Assembly (NCBI RefSeq): GCF_000321225.1
Contig: NW_004450331.1
Coordinates: forward strand, 1,662,090 to 1,726,089
Reading direction: 5' to 3'
From: Odobenus rosmarus divergens
Taxonomy: Eukaryota > Chordata > Mammalia > Carnivora > Odobenidae
DNA length: 64,000 nucleotides
Shown piece after piece: positions 21,388 through 32,964 of this stretch. Both the position numbers and the translations under genes were made by a program. How positions within the stretch are numbered: position 1 is the first letter of the stretch; each line of letters begins with the position of its first letter. Below the pieces are notes generated by a model. The model saw only the letters and a list, made by a program, of their open reading frames with translations, was not told the DNA's origin and searched no databases.

Positions 21388-22811
21388 AAGTGTCCAAATA
21401 GAAGTATATTTCTGTATGTTTTCCTAATGCTTAGCTAAATTACAAAATAACACAATACACAAATGATTTATGTCAAAATTTATGGGATATTGCCAAAGCA
21501 GAACATTATGGAAAATTGTATTGCTCTAGAGGTTTCCAGTACTAAGAAATAAAAAGAGAAACATCAACTGAGTTTTTACTTTAGTTTGAGAAAGAAAACA
21601 AACTAAATAACAAGCCAAGAGAAAGTAGGAAAAGGGAAATAGCAATACAGAATAAACGTATTCTGAGGAGAAGGAAAACTAAAATTAATAACACCAATAG
21701 TTGATTCTGCCAAAAAATTAATTAAAAAATCCCATTAACTCAAATAATGAGAAGAGAAAAAGAAAATACCAGTCAGTAAAATTAACTCCTGCATTAATAT
21801 TTGTTGAAGAACAAATTAATGAAAGAAGAAGAAGCAAATACAAAAGAGAGTTAAAACAGGAGAAATATAATTTATATGTGCAATATATACAATGTGAACA
21901 TAAATATTAATAATCGTTAATCCTAGGAATCAACATTTCTAATATATGTAATTTTTATTATAAAGTCTTAGAAGAAAAATTAGGAGAATATAATTGTCTT
22001 ATACTCGAACAAGTGTTTTATTACTACCTAGAAATATACAGCTACCAGAATACTATAAATACAACATTAAAGCTGATAAAACCAAAGCAAGAAAATAAAT
22101 AACATGGTAAGATCAATAACATAGAGGATGTAAAAATTCCAAATCCTAAAGAAAACTTAATAATTGAAAATGAAAAAGAATTTGTCTTTGGGACCTCATA
22201 GTGCTTATTTCTGGAATGCAAAGTGAAATAGAGCAGGCTTCATCATGCTTTCAAGAGGAAAAGGGTTTAAGTCATATTTTAAAAGAAAATATTTTATAAA
22301 AGTCATCATATTTAATTTCTTCTCATAAGAATTTAATAATATCATTAAAGGAAACTTGCCCAAAAGGAAAAAATTACCATAATCTCCTAAATCCTTTTTT
22401 CATATAATTCTCTCTAATCTTTTCCCAAATGCAGATATATTTTTTACATGGCAGTATGTATTCTGGCTTTTCACATAGGATATCAAATATGTTTCATTTC
22501 TACATATTACTTAATAAAAATGAAATATACTAGTTATGGGAGGTCTTCTTTAATCTGACTAATAATCTCACCATCTAATAGAAGGGATTTATTTATAGGA
22601 AAATACAAAATTCTAATAGAGGGGGTTAAGATAAATTTATGAAGACATATGACTTGTTCCTGTCTAAAAAAGCTAAGCAAAATATTAACATGTTTACTAA
22701 ATTAGATTAAATACCAGTTATACTCTCCAGCCCACTCTCTTGACAAATTAATAGTGAAATTTATCTGGAAAGAATAGTGAACAAGGCTATCATATGGCAC
22801 CATTATTATTT

Positions 22812-22883
22812 GATGATGATTATGATGATGATTAATAATCATAGTAGTAGTAATAGCAATATCATCATCATAATCTTAATGCT
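22812..22883. repeat. Imperfect (GAT)n/(ATC)n tract
   Basis: Trinucleotide-rich stretch of GATGATTATGAT and later CATCATCATAATC units, partly inverted relative to each other. Confidence 0.7.
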
Positions 22884-23104
22884 GGCATCCTTTTTTTCCA
22901 GAATGACATTGATACTCACTGACTCGGATCAATTAATGTTTCCATCTCCACTGACTCCTTAGTAAAGAAGAGAAAATTCACATACTACTGTAAACAAAGA
23001 GGCAGTGTAAGGCAGAAATAACTCAAGAGGAAGAATAAGAGATTTTTTTAATACATCAAAATTTGAAAAGAATTCCAAATAGGCTAGCATTAAACATTGA
23101 ACAT

Positions 23105-23228
23105 TATTTTTATTTTAAAAAATATTTTAATTTAAATTCAATTAATTAACATAAAATATGTTATTAGTTTCAAAGGTAGAGGTCAGTGATTTAACAGTCT
23201 TATATGTAACTCAGTGCTCATTATTTTT
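23105..23228 (-). mobile_element. L1 3' UTR fragment, antisense
   Basis: AATTCAATTAATTAACATAAAATATG, TTATTAGTTTCAAAGGTAGAGG, CAGTGATTTAACAGTC, AACTCAGTGCTCATTATT, cited in pieces, is the reverse of the carnivore L1 3' end. The following 23229-23612 is AT-rich with nothing recognised. Confidence 0.65.
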
Positions 23229-23612
23229 AAATCTAGGGGAAAAAATTGACTGGTGTATTTATCTCAGCTATGGAAGACCAATACATGACAAAATGGAGGC
23301 CATTTTCAGATATATATATAAAATGCAAAATTTTTGCAAAAGTATACAATATTAAAGGAAAGTCAAATAGAGAAATGTGTAATAAACTATTGATAAAAGT
23401 TTACTATCCAGATTATTGAGCAGCAGTTTCAAATGTATAATATTAGTATCTTATTCTACCTGATTTACAGTCAACATGGACAAACCATTTACATATGCAG
23501 CCTTGCAGACGTCAACTTACCAAAATGAAGAATGCACAGTCTTGCTGGATTTCTTTAATAAGGAAATGGATGTTCTAGGGCACAATTACACATCTATTAA
23601 AAATTAAAAATA

Positions 23613-23806
23613 GGGGCGCCTGGGTGGCTCAGTCGTTAAGCATCTGCCTTCGGCTCAGGTCATGATCCCAGTGTCCCGGGATCGAGCCCCACATCAGGCT
23701 CCCTGCTCCGCAGGAAGCCTGCTTCTCCCTCTCCCACTCCCCCTGCTTGTGTTCCCTCTCTTGCTGTGTCTCTCTCTGTCAAATAAATAAAATCTTAAAA
23801 AAAAAG
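23613..23806 (+). mobile_element. Can-SINE
   Basis: GGGGCGCCTGGGTGGCTCAG, AGCCTGCTTCTCCCTCTCCC, AATAAATAAAATC, A-tail. Direct repeats ATTAAAAATTAAAAATA before (ending 23612) and after (from 23807). Confidence 0.96.
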
Positions 23807-23828
23807 ATTAAAAATTAAAAATAAATTA

Positions 23829-24010
23829 GAGGCGCCTGGATGGCGCAGTTGGTTAAGTGGCCAACTCTTGGTTTTGGCTCAGATCTATCTCAGGGTGGTA
23901 AGACCAAGCCCCAAGTCCGGCTCTGCACTTAGACGGAGTCTTCTTGAGTTTCTCTGCCCCTCCCCCCTTCTCTCTCTCTCACACTGAAATAAATAAATCT
24001 TTTTAAAAAA
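23829..24010 (+). mobile_element. Can-SINE (more diverged)
   Basis: GAGGCGCCTGGATGGCGCAG, CAACTCTTGGTTTTGGC, CT tract, GAAATAAATAAATC and A-tail, 22 bp downstream of the previous SINE. Weak direct repeats ATTAAAAATAAATTA and ATTAAAAGTGAATTA. Confidence 0.9.
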
Positions 24011-24639
24011 ATTAAAAGTGAATTAAAGCTTAAGATTGGAAGCACTGCGGGGAGGAATGCGTAGTTGCTAACACCTAGATATAATGCATAATTGGGAGCA
24101 AAGCGATTTTTTTTTATCATTCAGAAAATCTACCTAGCAAAAAGCCATAAAAGAACTAATGTCTTTAAGATGGTAATTCCATTTAGAGGACTATACAGGT
24201 AATAATTTGAATCAGTATGTTCAAAGTATTGATATAACCCTGGACAAGTCATTTAACTCAGTTTTGTTTAACTATATGTGATGCATTGCTCTAAAGCAAT
24301 GGTTCTCACATTTAGTTTGCAAGTCAATCACCTATCCAAGTCTAGTCTAAGCTCCCAACAAAGAACGAGGTTGTCTAGGAGAGGTGAGGAAACTTCCCTC
24401 ATCTCCCTATTCAGTTTAGGTAAGACATGCCTGGGTTTGTAAAAATAAACTTTTATTATGAAACAAAAGTAAAAAATAATCCAAACAAGTACTACCACCT
24501 GGTGACATCTAGGCAGAGACTGGCTGAGGCTGGCTCATTACCTGAGTCTGTCCAGGTGGCCTCAATACAGAAACCCTTAGCCCTTCCATCTAAATCCTTG
24601 AATCTAGGGATCTGTTAGAACAGGAGACTTAACTATTTG
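24011..24639. other. Mostly unrecognised; possible hAT end
   Basis: AT-rich sequence. GCAATGGTTCTCACATTTAG near 24297 resembles the terminal inverted repeat of MER5-type elements, but the body is not followed clearly. Confidence 0.35.
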
Positions 24640-24745
24640 AAAAACATTTATTGAGGGCTTTCTAGGTGTCAGATACTTCACTGAAACAAATGCTTTCCTG
24701 GGGCTTATCTAAACAAATCATCACGAGGAAGTAATTTTGTGTGCA
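24640..24745 (-). repeat. MIR SINE relic
   Basis: AACATTTATTGAGGGCTTTC, TAGGTGTCAGATACTTCAC and ATCATCACGAGGAAGTAATTTTG follow the reverse of the MIR 3' half. Confidence 0.5.
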
Positions 24746-24769
24746 AAACATTTTGAAGGACACATAGTT

Positions 24770-24905
24770 AGGTCCAGAGTGACATGCTTATGAAAATGCA
24801 GATTCCCGTGCTCCACCCCCAACCCCTGCTGAACCAGAATCTTTGTGGATGAGGCTGGGAAATCTGCCCAGAAGATTCTTACACAGGCAGTTTGAGTGCT
24901 ACCTT
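24770..24905. mobile_element. hAT-Charlie nonautonomous relic (MER5/MER20 group)
   Basis: GAAAATGCAGATTCCCGTGC, TCCACCCCCAACCC, GCTGAACCAGAATCTTTGTGG, GCTGGGAAATCTGCCC and CAGTTTGAG follow this short palindromic family. Confidence 0.65.
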
Positions 24906-25660
24906 TAAAATAAAAATTGGACTTAAATGAGCTTTAAGATCTTTCTTGCCCACATTGAGTCTAAAATTTTGTTTTTTAATAATTTAAAACTCAGAAATAG
25001 CTTAAGATGAAAAATGGGGGTATAGTGGAGTAGCACAAAGGTCCATTTGACAAATTTCTTTTGGAGGATTTGGTTAGATTTTAGATAACAAAAGCTTTAA
25101 TGCCCATTGCTGTAACTTTTTGCTGTAAATTCCTTTTATGCTCAATTTAAGTAGCTTTCCTTGGTTAGATATTCTGGTATGGCACTGTTGTAAAACATAA
25201 CCCAATGCTCCAGCACACATACATAACTTAGCTTTTCTTTTGCTCATGATTTTGGTTTTATTATATCTCTACTGTGGTCTTCCTGGCACTATGTTGAGAG
25301 GAGTAATGATAAAAAGCACAATCCCTAAATATGCTGGTTAATTCCATGCATGTCTTTCATCTATATCTTGTGTTAATGGCATTTAACCCCTCTCCATTTG
25401 TCACTGCATCGGTAATTCTCTAACCTGTCACTAGCCACCTTTCCACCCTCAAATACACCCTGCACTCCCACCAGCATGGAATCTTCATGCCTAGGGTAGT
25501 AAAGAATTGACCTTACCCAAAGAGAGGTCTGGCCTTTGCCCTGAGCTCCTGGGCAGTGAGCTCTAAGCCCTTGAAATGCCCTAACAAGAGTGTCTTTGTT
25601 TATCCTTGGGCCTTAGAGCACCCTGGTTAGTCTAACAATGTGGTTAATAGTGGAGGCTTC
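24906..25660. other. No gene or repeat recognised
   Basis: Single-copy-looking sequence with no open frame above noise. Confidence 0.45.
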
Positions 25661-25661
25661 A

Positions 25662-25858
25662 GGGGCGCCTGGGTGGCTCAGTCATTAAGCATCTGCCTTC
25701 GGCTCAGGTCATGATCCCAGGGTCCTGGGATCGAGTCCAGTGTCGGGCTCCCTGCTCGGCGGGAAGCCTGCTTCTCCCTCTCCCACTCCCCCTGCTTGTG
25801 TTCCCTCTCTCACTGTGTCTCTCTCTGTCAAATAAATAAATAAAATCTTAAAAAAAAA
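25662..25858 (+). mobile_element. Can-SINE, young, arctoid type
   Basis: Close to the arctoid consensus through CAGGGTCCTGGGATCGAGTC, GGCGGGAAGCCTGC and AATAAATAAATAAAATC. Perfect direct repeats AATAGTGGAGGCTTCAGGG at 25646-25664 and 25859-25877 overlap the start by a few G residues. Confidence 0.97.
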
Positions 25859-26059
25859 AATAGTGGAGGCTTCAGGGCCCTGACTTCCAGAGGGACTGTG
25901 TTCATGCCAAAGGCAATGCCCTCCAAAGACTGATACCACACAGTCAGAAAAAACAGACCTTACTAAAATAATCTAGCCAAGTCTCATACACACATATACA
26001 CAACACACCACCACCACCAATGAATAACAACAAAAATAAGCCCCAGAGGAGGGGAGGGA

Positions 26060-26690
26060 AATCAGAATCCATAGCAACAAAATATTACCTAAAATGTCCA
26101 GTTTTCAAAAAAAAATATTGAGACATGCAAAGAAACAGGAAAGTATGGGCCACACACAGAAACAAAAGAAACTGCCTGTGAGAGAGACCAGTTGTCAGAT
26201 TAACAGACAAAGATTTCAAAGTATCCCTTATATATTCAGAGAATTCAAGGTAATGATGCATAAAGAAGTAAAGGAATTTATGATGACAATGTTCCATCAA
26301 ATACAGAATATCAATAGAAATTATAAAAAAAGAACAAAATGGAAATTCTGGAATTGAAAAACAGAATAACTGAAATGAAGAGTCATTAGAGAAACTCAAT
26401 GATAGATTTGAATTGGCAAAAAAAAAATCAGTACACTTGAAGATAGATTAATAGAGATTGTACAATGAGAAGAACAGAAAAATAAAATGAAAAACATTAA
26501 GAGTCTCAAAAAATGAGACACCTTTAAGTACACTTTCAAGTAATGAGAGTACCAGAAAGAGAAAAAAAGTGAAGGCAGAAAAAAAATTAAAGAAATAGTG
26601 GCTAAAAATGTACAAAATATGTTGAAAAAACATTAACCTACATATCCAAGAAACTCAATAAACTCAAAATAGGATAAATGCAGAGATACA
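26060..26690 (+). repeat. L1M 5'/ORF1-region relic, sense
   Basis: Phrases in order: AAATGTCCAGTTTTCAAAAA, GAGACATGCAAAGAAACAGG, AAACTGCCTGTGAGAGAGACC, GACAAAGATTTCAAAG, GAACAAAATGGAAATTCTGG, AACAGAATAACTGAAATG, AACATTAACCTACATATCC and AAACTCAATAAACTC correspond to the ORF1 region of old L1. No intact frame. It abuts an L1 in the opposite orientation. Confidence 0.7.
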
Positions 26691-27101
26691 ATCTGACATA
26701 TACAATTCTTGTCTCCTTTGTCCGAGATTGATTGACCATACAAACATGGGTTTATTTCTGGGCTTTCTATTCTGTTCCATTGATCTATATGTCTATTTTT
26801 GTGTCACTACCATACTGTTTTGATTACTACAGCTTTGTAATATAAATTAAAGTCTGGAATTGTGATACCTCCAACTTTGCTTTCCTTTTTTTAAGATCAC
26901 TTTTGCTATTCAGGGTCTTTTGTTTTTCCATACAAGTTTTTGGAATATTTGTCCTAGTTCTGTGAAAAATGCTGTTGGTGTTATGATAGGGATTGCATTA
27001 AATCTGTAGATTGCTTGGGGTAGTATGGATATTTTAACAATATTTGTTCTTCTGATCTATGAGCATGGGATATTTTTCCATTTCTTTGTGTTCAATTTCT
27101 T

Positions 27102-29187
27102 TCACCAGTGTTTATAGTTTTCAGGGTATAGGTCTTTCACCTCCTTGGTTAAGTTTATTCCTAGGTACTTTATTATTTTTGGTGCAGTTGTAAATGGGAT
27201 TGTTTCCTTAATTTTTCTTTCTGCTATTTCATTATTAGTGTATAGAAATGCAACAGATTTCTGTACATTGATTTTGTATCCTGCAACCTTACTGAATTCA
27301 TTTGTCAGTTCTCGTAGTTTTTTGGTGGAGTCTTCTGGGTTTTCTATATGTAGAATGTCATCTGCAAAGTGAAAGTTTTCCTTCTTCCTTACCACTTTGG
27401 ATGACTTTTATTTCTTCTTCTTGTCTGATTCCTATGACAGGCCTTCCAGTATTATGTTGAATAAAAGTGGTGAGAGTGGACTTCCTTGTCTTGTTCCTGA
27501 ACTTAGGAGAAAAGCTCTGTTTTTTCCCAATTTGTTGGCATATAATTTTTCATAATATTCTCTTATAATCCTTTGTATTTCTGTGGTGGTGTTCTTTCTC
27601 CTCTTTCATTTGTGATTTTGTTTATTTGAGTCCTCTCTCTATATATATAAGTCTGGCTAGAAGTTTACAATTTTGTTGATCTTTTCAAAGAACTAGCTCC
27701 TGGTTTCATTGATCTGTTCTATTATTTTTTTAGGTTCTATATAATTAATTTCTGCTTTAATCTTTATTTCCTTCCTTCTGCTGGTTTTGGGTTTTGTTTG
27801 TTTTTCTTCTTCTAGCTCCTTTCGGTGTAAGGTTAGGTTGTTTGCTATTTTTCTTGCTTCTTGAGGTAGGCCTGTATTGCTGTAAACTTCCCTGTTAGAA
27901 CTGCTTTTGCTGCATCCCAAAGATTTTGGATGCTTGTGTTTTCATTTTCATTTGTCTCCACGTATTTTTTAACTTCTTTGATTTCCCAGTTGACCCATTG
28001 ATTGTCTAGTAGCATGTTATTTAACCTCCATGTGTTTATACTCTTTCCAGGTTTTTTCTTGTGGTAGACTTTGAGTTCATAGTGTTGTGGTCAGAAAAGA
28101 TGCATGGTATGACTTAAATCTTGTTGAATTTGTTGAGACTTGTTTTGTGGCCTAATATGTGATCTATTCTGGAGAATGTTTCATGTGCACTTGAAAATAA
28201 TGTTTATTCTTCTGTTTTAGCATGGAATATTCTGAATATATTTGTTGAATCCATCTGGTCCAGTGTGTCATTCAAAGTCAGTTTCCTTGCTGATTTTCTG
28301 TTTAGATGATCTGTCCATTTGGTGTGAGTGGGGTGTTAAAGGCCCCTATTATTATTGTATTACTATCAATGACTTCTTTTATGTTTGTTATACACTGTTT
28401 TATGTATTTGGGTACTTTCATGTTAGGTACATAAATATTTACAATTGTTATATCTTCTTGTTGCTTTGTCCCCTTTGTTATTATATAGTATCCCTCTTGT
28501 CTCTTCTTACAGTCTTTGTTTTATTTATTTATTTTTTTAAAAGATTTTATTTATTTATTTGACATAGAGAGAGAGAGAGACAGAGTGAGCACAAGCAGGG
28601 GGGAGTGGCAGGCAGAGGCAGAGGGAGAAGCAGGATCCCCACAGAGAAGGGGGAGCCCTATGTGGGACTCGATCCCAGGACTCTGGGATCATGACCTGAG
28701 CTGAAGGCAGTCGCTTAACCAACTGAGCCACCCAGGCGCCCCTACAGTCTTTGTTTTAAAGTCTAGTTTGTATGATATAAGTATTGCTACCCTGGTGTTT
28801 TTCACATCCATTGGCATAATAAATGTTTCTCTGTCCCTCTACTTTCAATCTGCATGTGCTTTGAGGTCTGAAATGAGTCTCTTGTAGGCAGCATATAGAT
28901 GAGTCTTGTTTTTTAATCCAATCCATCACCCTCTGTCTTTTGACTGGAGCATTTAGTCCATTTATATTCAAAGCAGTCATTGATAGGTGTGTATTATTGA
29001 CATTTTTGTTATTTGTGTTTGTTTTTGTGGGTCTTCTCTGTTCCTTTCTTCCCTTGCACTGTTCTCTCACTGTAAGTTGACTTTCTTTAGTGATATACTT
29101 GGATTCCTTTCTCTTTATTTTTTGCATATCTATTACTGGTTTTTGATTTGTGGTTACCATTAGGTTTGTATATAACATCTTCTGCAC
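27102..29187 (-). pseudogene. LINE-1 ORF2 pseudogene in the older antisense L1
   Basis: Three open pieces: 28756-29187 (start of the endonuclease, with NINGLNAPVKR and QETHF), 27693-27920 (post-endonuclease linker, GCSKSSSNREVYSN), and 27102-27395 ([19 protein letters not shown], the RT catalytic motif with Phe-Ala-Asp-Asp kept, followed by [12 protein letters not shown]). A SINE insertion, stops and a deletion separate them. No function is possible. Confidence 0.85.
28524..28742 (-). mobile_element. Can-SINE, antisense, inside older L1
   Basis: Reverse copy ending GAGCCACCCAGGCGCCCC. Perfect 16-bp direct repeats TACAGTCTTTGTTTTA at 28508-28523 and 28743-28758 consist of L1 sequence. Confidence 0.97.
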
Positions 29188-31255
29188 ATAGCAGTCTATA
29201 TTGTTGATGGCCGCTTAAGTTGGAACCCATTGTTTACTCCTTTCCTTCCCATGTGTTAGGTATTGTGTGTCATGCTTTACATCTTTTTATTTTGTGAGTC
29301 CCCTGACCTGATTTTTACAGATATACTTATTCTTACTGATTTTGTGCTTTCTACTTTTCTTACTTTTACTTATGGTCTTTCCTTTCCACTTAAAGAGTCC
29401 CCTTTAACATTTTTCTGGAGGGCTGGTTTAGTGGTCATGAACTCCTTTAAATTTTGTTTATCTGGGAAACTCTTTATCTCTCCTATTCTGAATGATAGCC
29501 TTGCTGGATAGAGTATTCTTGGCTGCAGACATTTTTTCTTTCAGCACTTTGAATATATCGTTTCACTGTCTTCTGGCCTGCAAAGCTTCTGCTGAAAAAT
29601 CCACTGATAGCCTTATGGGGTTTCCCTTGTATGTAACTGCCTTCTTTCCTCTTGCTGCTTTTAAAACTCTCTTCATCCCTACTTTAGGCCATTTAAATTA
29701 CTATTTGTCTTAGTGTGGTGCTCCTTGGGTTGATTTTGTTGAGGGATCTCTGTGCCTCCTGGATCTGAATTTCTGTTTCCTTCCCCAGATTTGGGAAGTT
29801 TTCAGCTATTATTTCTTCAAAGAAATTGTGTGCTCCCTTTTCTCTCTCCTTCTGGGATCCCTATAGTGTGGATGTTATTACACGTGATGGGGTCACTGAG
29901 TTCCCTAACTCTATCTCATTTTGCATAATTTTTTTCCTCTCCCCTACTCAACTTGATTACTTTCCATTACTCTGTCCTCCAGATCACAGGTTCATTCTTC
30001 TGCTTCCTCAAGTCTACTATTCATTCCATCTCACGTATTTTTAATTTCACTTTTTGTGCTCTTCATCTCTGATTGGTTCTTCTTTCTCTCTTTGTTAAGG
30101 GTCTCACTGATGTCCTCCACTCTTTTCTCAAACCCAGTGAGTATCTTTAAGATTATTACTTTACATTCTCTATCAGATATATTACCGATCTCTATTTCTC
30201 TTAGGTCTCTTGCTGTGGTTTTGTCCTGATATTTCATTTGGGACTGATCCCTCTGTCTCCTCATTTTGTCTATATCTCTGTATCTATTTCTGTGTGTTAG
30301 GAAAGACAGCTGTAACTCCTGCTCTTAAAAGTAGTGGACAGGCTGCACAGTTTTAACAAGGTGCATTTTGGTTCTTTTCCACAGTTGACAAGCAGCCTCC
30401 ACCTCAACTGGGGCCAGCTGGGACCGCTATGCCAGGCACATGCAGGAGGGTGATCAGTTTTAACAATGTGGGAGCCAGTCTTCCACAGGATGTGACCAGA
30501 AGCCACCACTGGGACCAAGGCTCTGTAAAGCACCCAGTTAAGATGTGCAGTGTTGGCAATGTTTGTGCTGGTCTTCTTGGGGAGGGGACCTGTGGAAGGG
30601 GCAGGACATAGGGTAAGCAAGTTAGGTATTGAATGCCTGTACTGACTGCACTGGTTCCCACAGGTGGCTATGTGTTTATGCTGGGGGTTGGGGAGGGAAA
30701 TGGCACCTGCCATGTCCTTTGTTCCTGGAGAAGTCTCCCAGAGATCGCTGTCCCTCTGGGACACACTCTGATATGAGTAACTAACTCCTTCCCATATGCC
30801 CCAGGCATTTTTTCAAACTGCTGCTTCTAGGCTTTCTCCACAGGCTGTTGTGCTGTCTCTTGAAGGGGAGGGACTGTATTCTATCACCTTCCAGGCACTC
30901 CTAGAACAGAGCTCACTGATTTTTAAAGTTCCAGGCTTTAAGTTCTGCTGGTTGTAAAAACTGTTGTAAAAACTCAACAAAATTTGGCCCCTCTGGTTTT
31001 CAAAGCCAAATGTTATGGGGATTCGTCTTCCCCATGCAAGCTCCCTGGTCTGTTTCTCTCCCCTCTCAGCAGCCTTGGCCATTTAGCTCCCTACCACATC
31101 TCTACCCCTCCTACCCTCTCAATGTGGCCTCTTCTCTACCTTCAGTTGTGGAATTTGTTCTGCCCATCTTCAGGGCATTTTCTGGGTTATTTACACTAAT
31201 GTGGTTGTTATCTAGTTGTATCTGTATGACAAGGTAGCTTAGGGTCCTCTGGAAG

Positions 31256-31390
31256 TCAAATTCCTGTTGTCTTAAGCTACAAAATTTTTGGTAATTTGTT
31301 ACAGCAGCTCTAGGAAATTAATACACCAATATTGAATTACTAGGGCAAATTCTTGTTGATCTTTTGCCTCATCATTATATCCATTATTGA
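31256..31390. repeat. Possible LTR/MaLR 3' end relic (tentative)
   Basis: TTAAGCTACAAAATTTTTGG, TAATTTGTTACAGCAGC and TAGGAAATTAATACACC resemble the 3' end of MLT1-like LTRs (…GTTACAGCAGC…AACTAATAC). Confidence 0.35.
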
Positions 31391-31404
31391 AAGTGAACTA
31401 TTGA

Positions 31405-31601
31405 GGGGTGCCTGGGTGGCTCAGTCCTTAAGCATCTGCCTTCAGCTCAGGTCATGATCCCAGGGTCCTGGGATCGAGCCCCGCATTGGGCTCCCTGCTC
31501 TGCAAGAAGCCTGCTTCTCCCTCTCCCACTCTCCCTGCTTGTGTTCCCTCTGGCTGTGTCTCTCTCTGTCAAATAAATAAAAAATAAAATCTTAAAAAAA
31601 A
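31405..31601 (+). mobile_element. Can-SINE
   Basis: GGGGTGCCTGGGTGGCTCAG to AATAAATAAAAAATAAAATC and A-tail; direct repeats AAGTGAACTATTGA at 31391-31404 and 31602-31615. Confidence 0.96.
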
Positions 31602-31615
31602 AAGTGAACTATTGA

Positions 31616-31680
31616 ATACACCCAAAACTAATATAACACAGTATGTTAATTACACTTGAATTAAAATAAATAAATAAGAA
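31616..31680 (+). repeat. Short L1 3' end fragment
   Basis: ACACCCAAAACTAATATAAC, TATGTTAATTACACTTG, AATTAAAATAAATAAATAAG: the last 60 bp of an L1 3' end. Confidence 0.6.
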
Positions 31681-32126
31681 AAAAGAAAGTGGGGTATTGA
31701 AGGCACCAACTATTATTGAGTTGTCTATTTCTCCTTTCAATTCTGCCAGTTTTTACTTCATGTTTTTTTGGGTTTTGTTGTTAGTGCATATGTTTATAAC
31801 TATTATAGCTTCATTAGGGATTGACACTTTCATCATTATAAAATGACTTCTTTATCTCTCATAACATTTTGTTGTTGTTGTTTTAACATCTAATTGTTTG
31901 ATATTAGTATAACCATTCTTATGGTTTCTATTTGCGTGGTATATCTTTTTGGATCATTTTATTTTGAACCTTTTGTGTCTTTGAATCTAAAGCTTATCTT
32001 CTGTAGTCACCATATAGTTTGATTTTTTTTTTTAAATCAAGTCTAACAATCTCCCCTTTTGTTTAGAATGGGTTGTTTCAATACATTCTCCAATCTGCTT
32101 AAGCATATATATTGATTCTTAATTTA

Positions 32127-32329
32127 ATTTTTTTTTTTTTTTTTTAAAGATTTTATTTATTTGAGAGAGAGAGTCACAACAAGAGAGGGAACCCAAGCAG
32201 GGGGAGTGGGAGAGGGAGAAGCAGGCTTCCTGCAGAGCAGGGAGCCTAATGCGGGGCTCGATCCCAGGACTCTGGGATCATGACCTGAGCCAAAGGCAGA
32301 TACTTAACAACTGAGCCACCCCAGCACCC
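32127..32329 (-). mobile_element. Can-SINE, antisense
   Basis: T-run, AAAGATTTTATTTATTTGAG, CGATCCCAGGACTCTGGGATC, CTGAGCCACCCCAGCACCC. Near-repeats TTGATTCTTAATTTA (32112-32126) and TTGAGTTCTTAATTTTA (from 32330). Confidence 0.94.
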
Positions 32330-32768
32330 TTGAGTTCTTAATTTTAGACTTTGCATTTTTCAGTTGTAGAATTTCAAATTGATTTTTTAAAAAACAGATT
32401 CTGGTTCTCATGAAATTCTCCATCTTGACTCATTAATCAAAGCTATCTTTAAGTCCATCTCTGATAACCCTAATAACCAGATCATCTGTGGATCCAGTTT
32501 TATTGCCTGTTTTTCCTCATGGTTCTGTTGTCTGGCATTCTTTGTAATTTTTACTTAATACTAGGTATTTTATATGATACACTGTAACGCCTCTGGATGT
32601 TATCTTCCTACAGAAAGGGATCACCCTATTCCCTGCTAGGAAGACAGTGTAGGCAGATCACATTAATCCAATCTATAATTCAGTGGATGTGAAACTAGGT
32701 TGCGATTTTATAAGGTTCAATTTACTCAGATTCTCTCCTGTTCTTATGGTATAATGCTCAGAGTTCTT

Positions 32769-32964
32769 TTTTTTTTTAAAGATTTTATTTATTTATTTGA
32801 GAGACAGAGAATGAGAGATAGAGAGCACGAGAGGGAAGAGGGTCAGAGGGAGAAGCAGACTCCCTGCTGAGCAGGGAGCCCAATGTGGGACTCGATCCCG
32901 GGACTCCAGGATCATGACCTGAGCTGAAGGCAGTCGCTCAACCAACTGAGCCACCCAGGTGCCC
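32769..32964 (-). mobile_element. Can-SINE, antisense
   Basis: Reverse copy ending CAACTGAGCCACCCAGGTGCCC. Perfect 17-bp direct repeats TAATGCTCAGAGTTCTT at 32752-32768 and 32965-32981. Confidence 0.97.

Larger units (their letters stand above)
20880..22790 (+). repeat. Degenerate L1M ORF2 relic
   Basis: Scattered L1 ORF2 phrases in order: ACATATTCTTTTCAAGTTAC, ACCACATACTCAGATCACAAC, ATTTATGGGATATTGCCAAAG, AAGAAATAAAAAGAGAAAC, ATTCTGCCAAAAAATTAATT, GATGTAAAAATTCCAAATCC, ATTTATCTGGAAAGAATAG. Very decayed, interrupted by the nested SINE pair at 21071-21404. Confidence 0.5.
26690..31255 (-). mobile_element. Older LINE-1, antisense, lacking its 3' end
   Basis: Reading the minus strand: 5' UTR (31255 to about 30265), ORF1 start at 30264 (MRRQRDQSQMKYQDK), decayed ORF1 to about 29200, ORF2 start with MTALNINGLNAPVKRQR (Met at 28980) and CCLQETHF, linker (27920-27693), RT core with FADD (near 27360), and an end inside ORF2 at about 26690. 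Compared with the L1 at 1-3845, the stretch between linker and FADD is about 0.65 kb shorter, so there is an internal deletion near 27500-27550. A Can-SINE sits at 28524-28742. Frames are broken throughout. Confidence 0.85.

Noticed and set aside
30297..30764. 155-residue minus-strand open frame
   Set aside because: Part of the 5' UTR of the older antisense L1.
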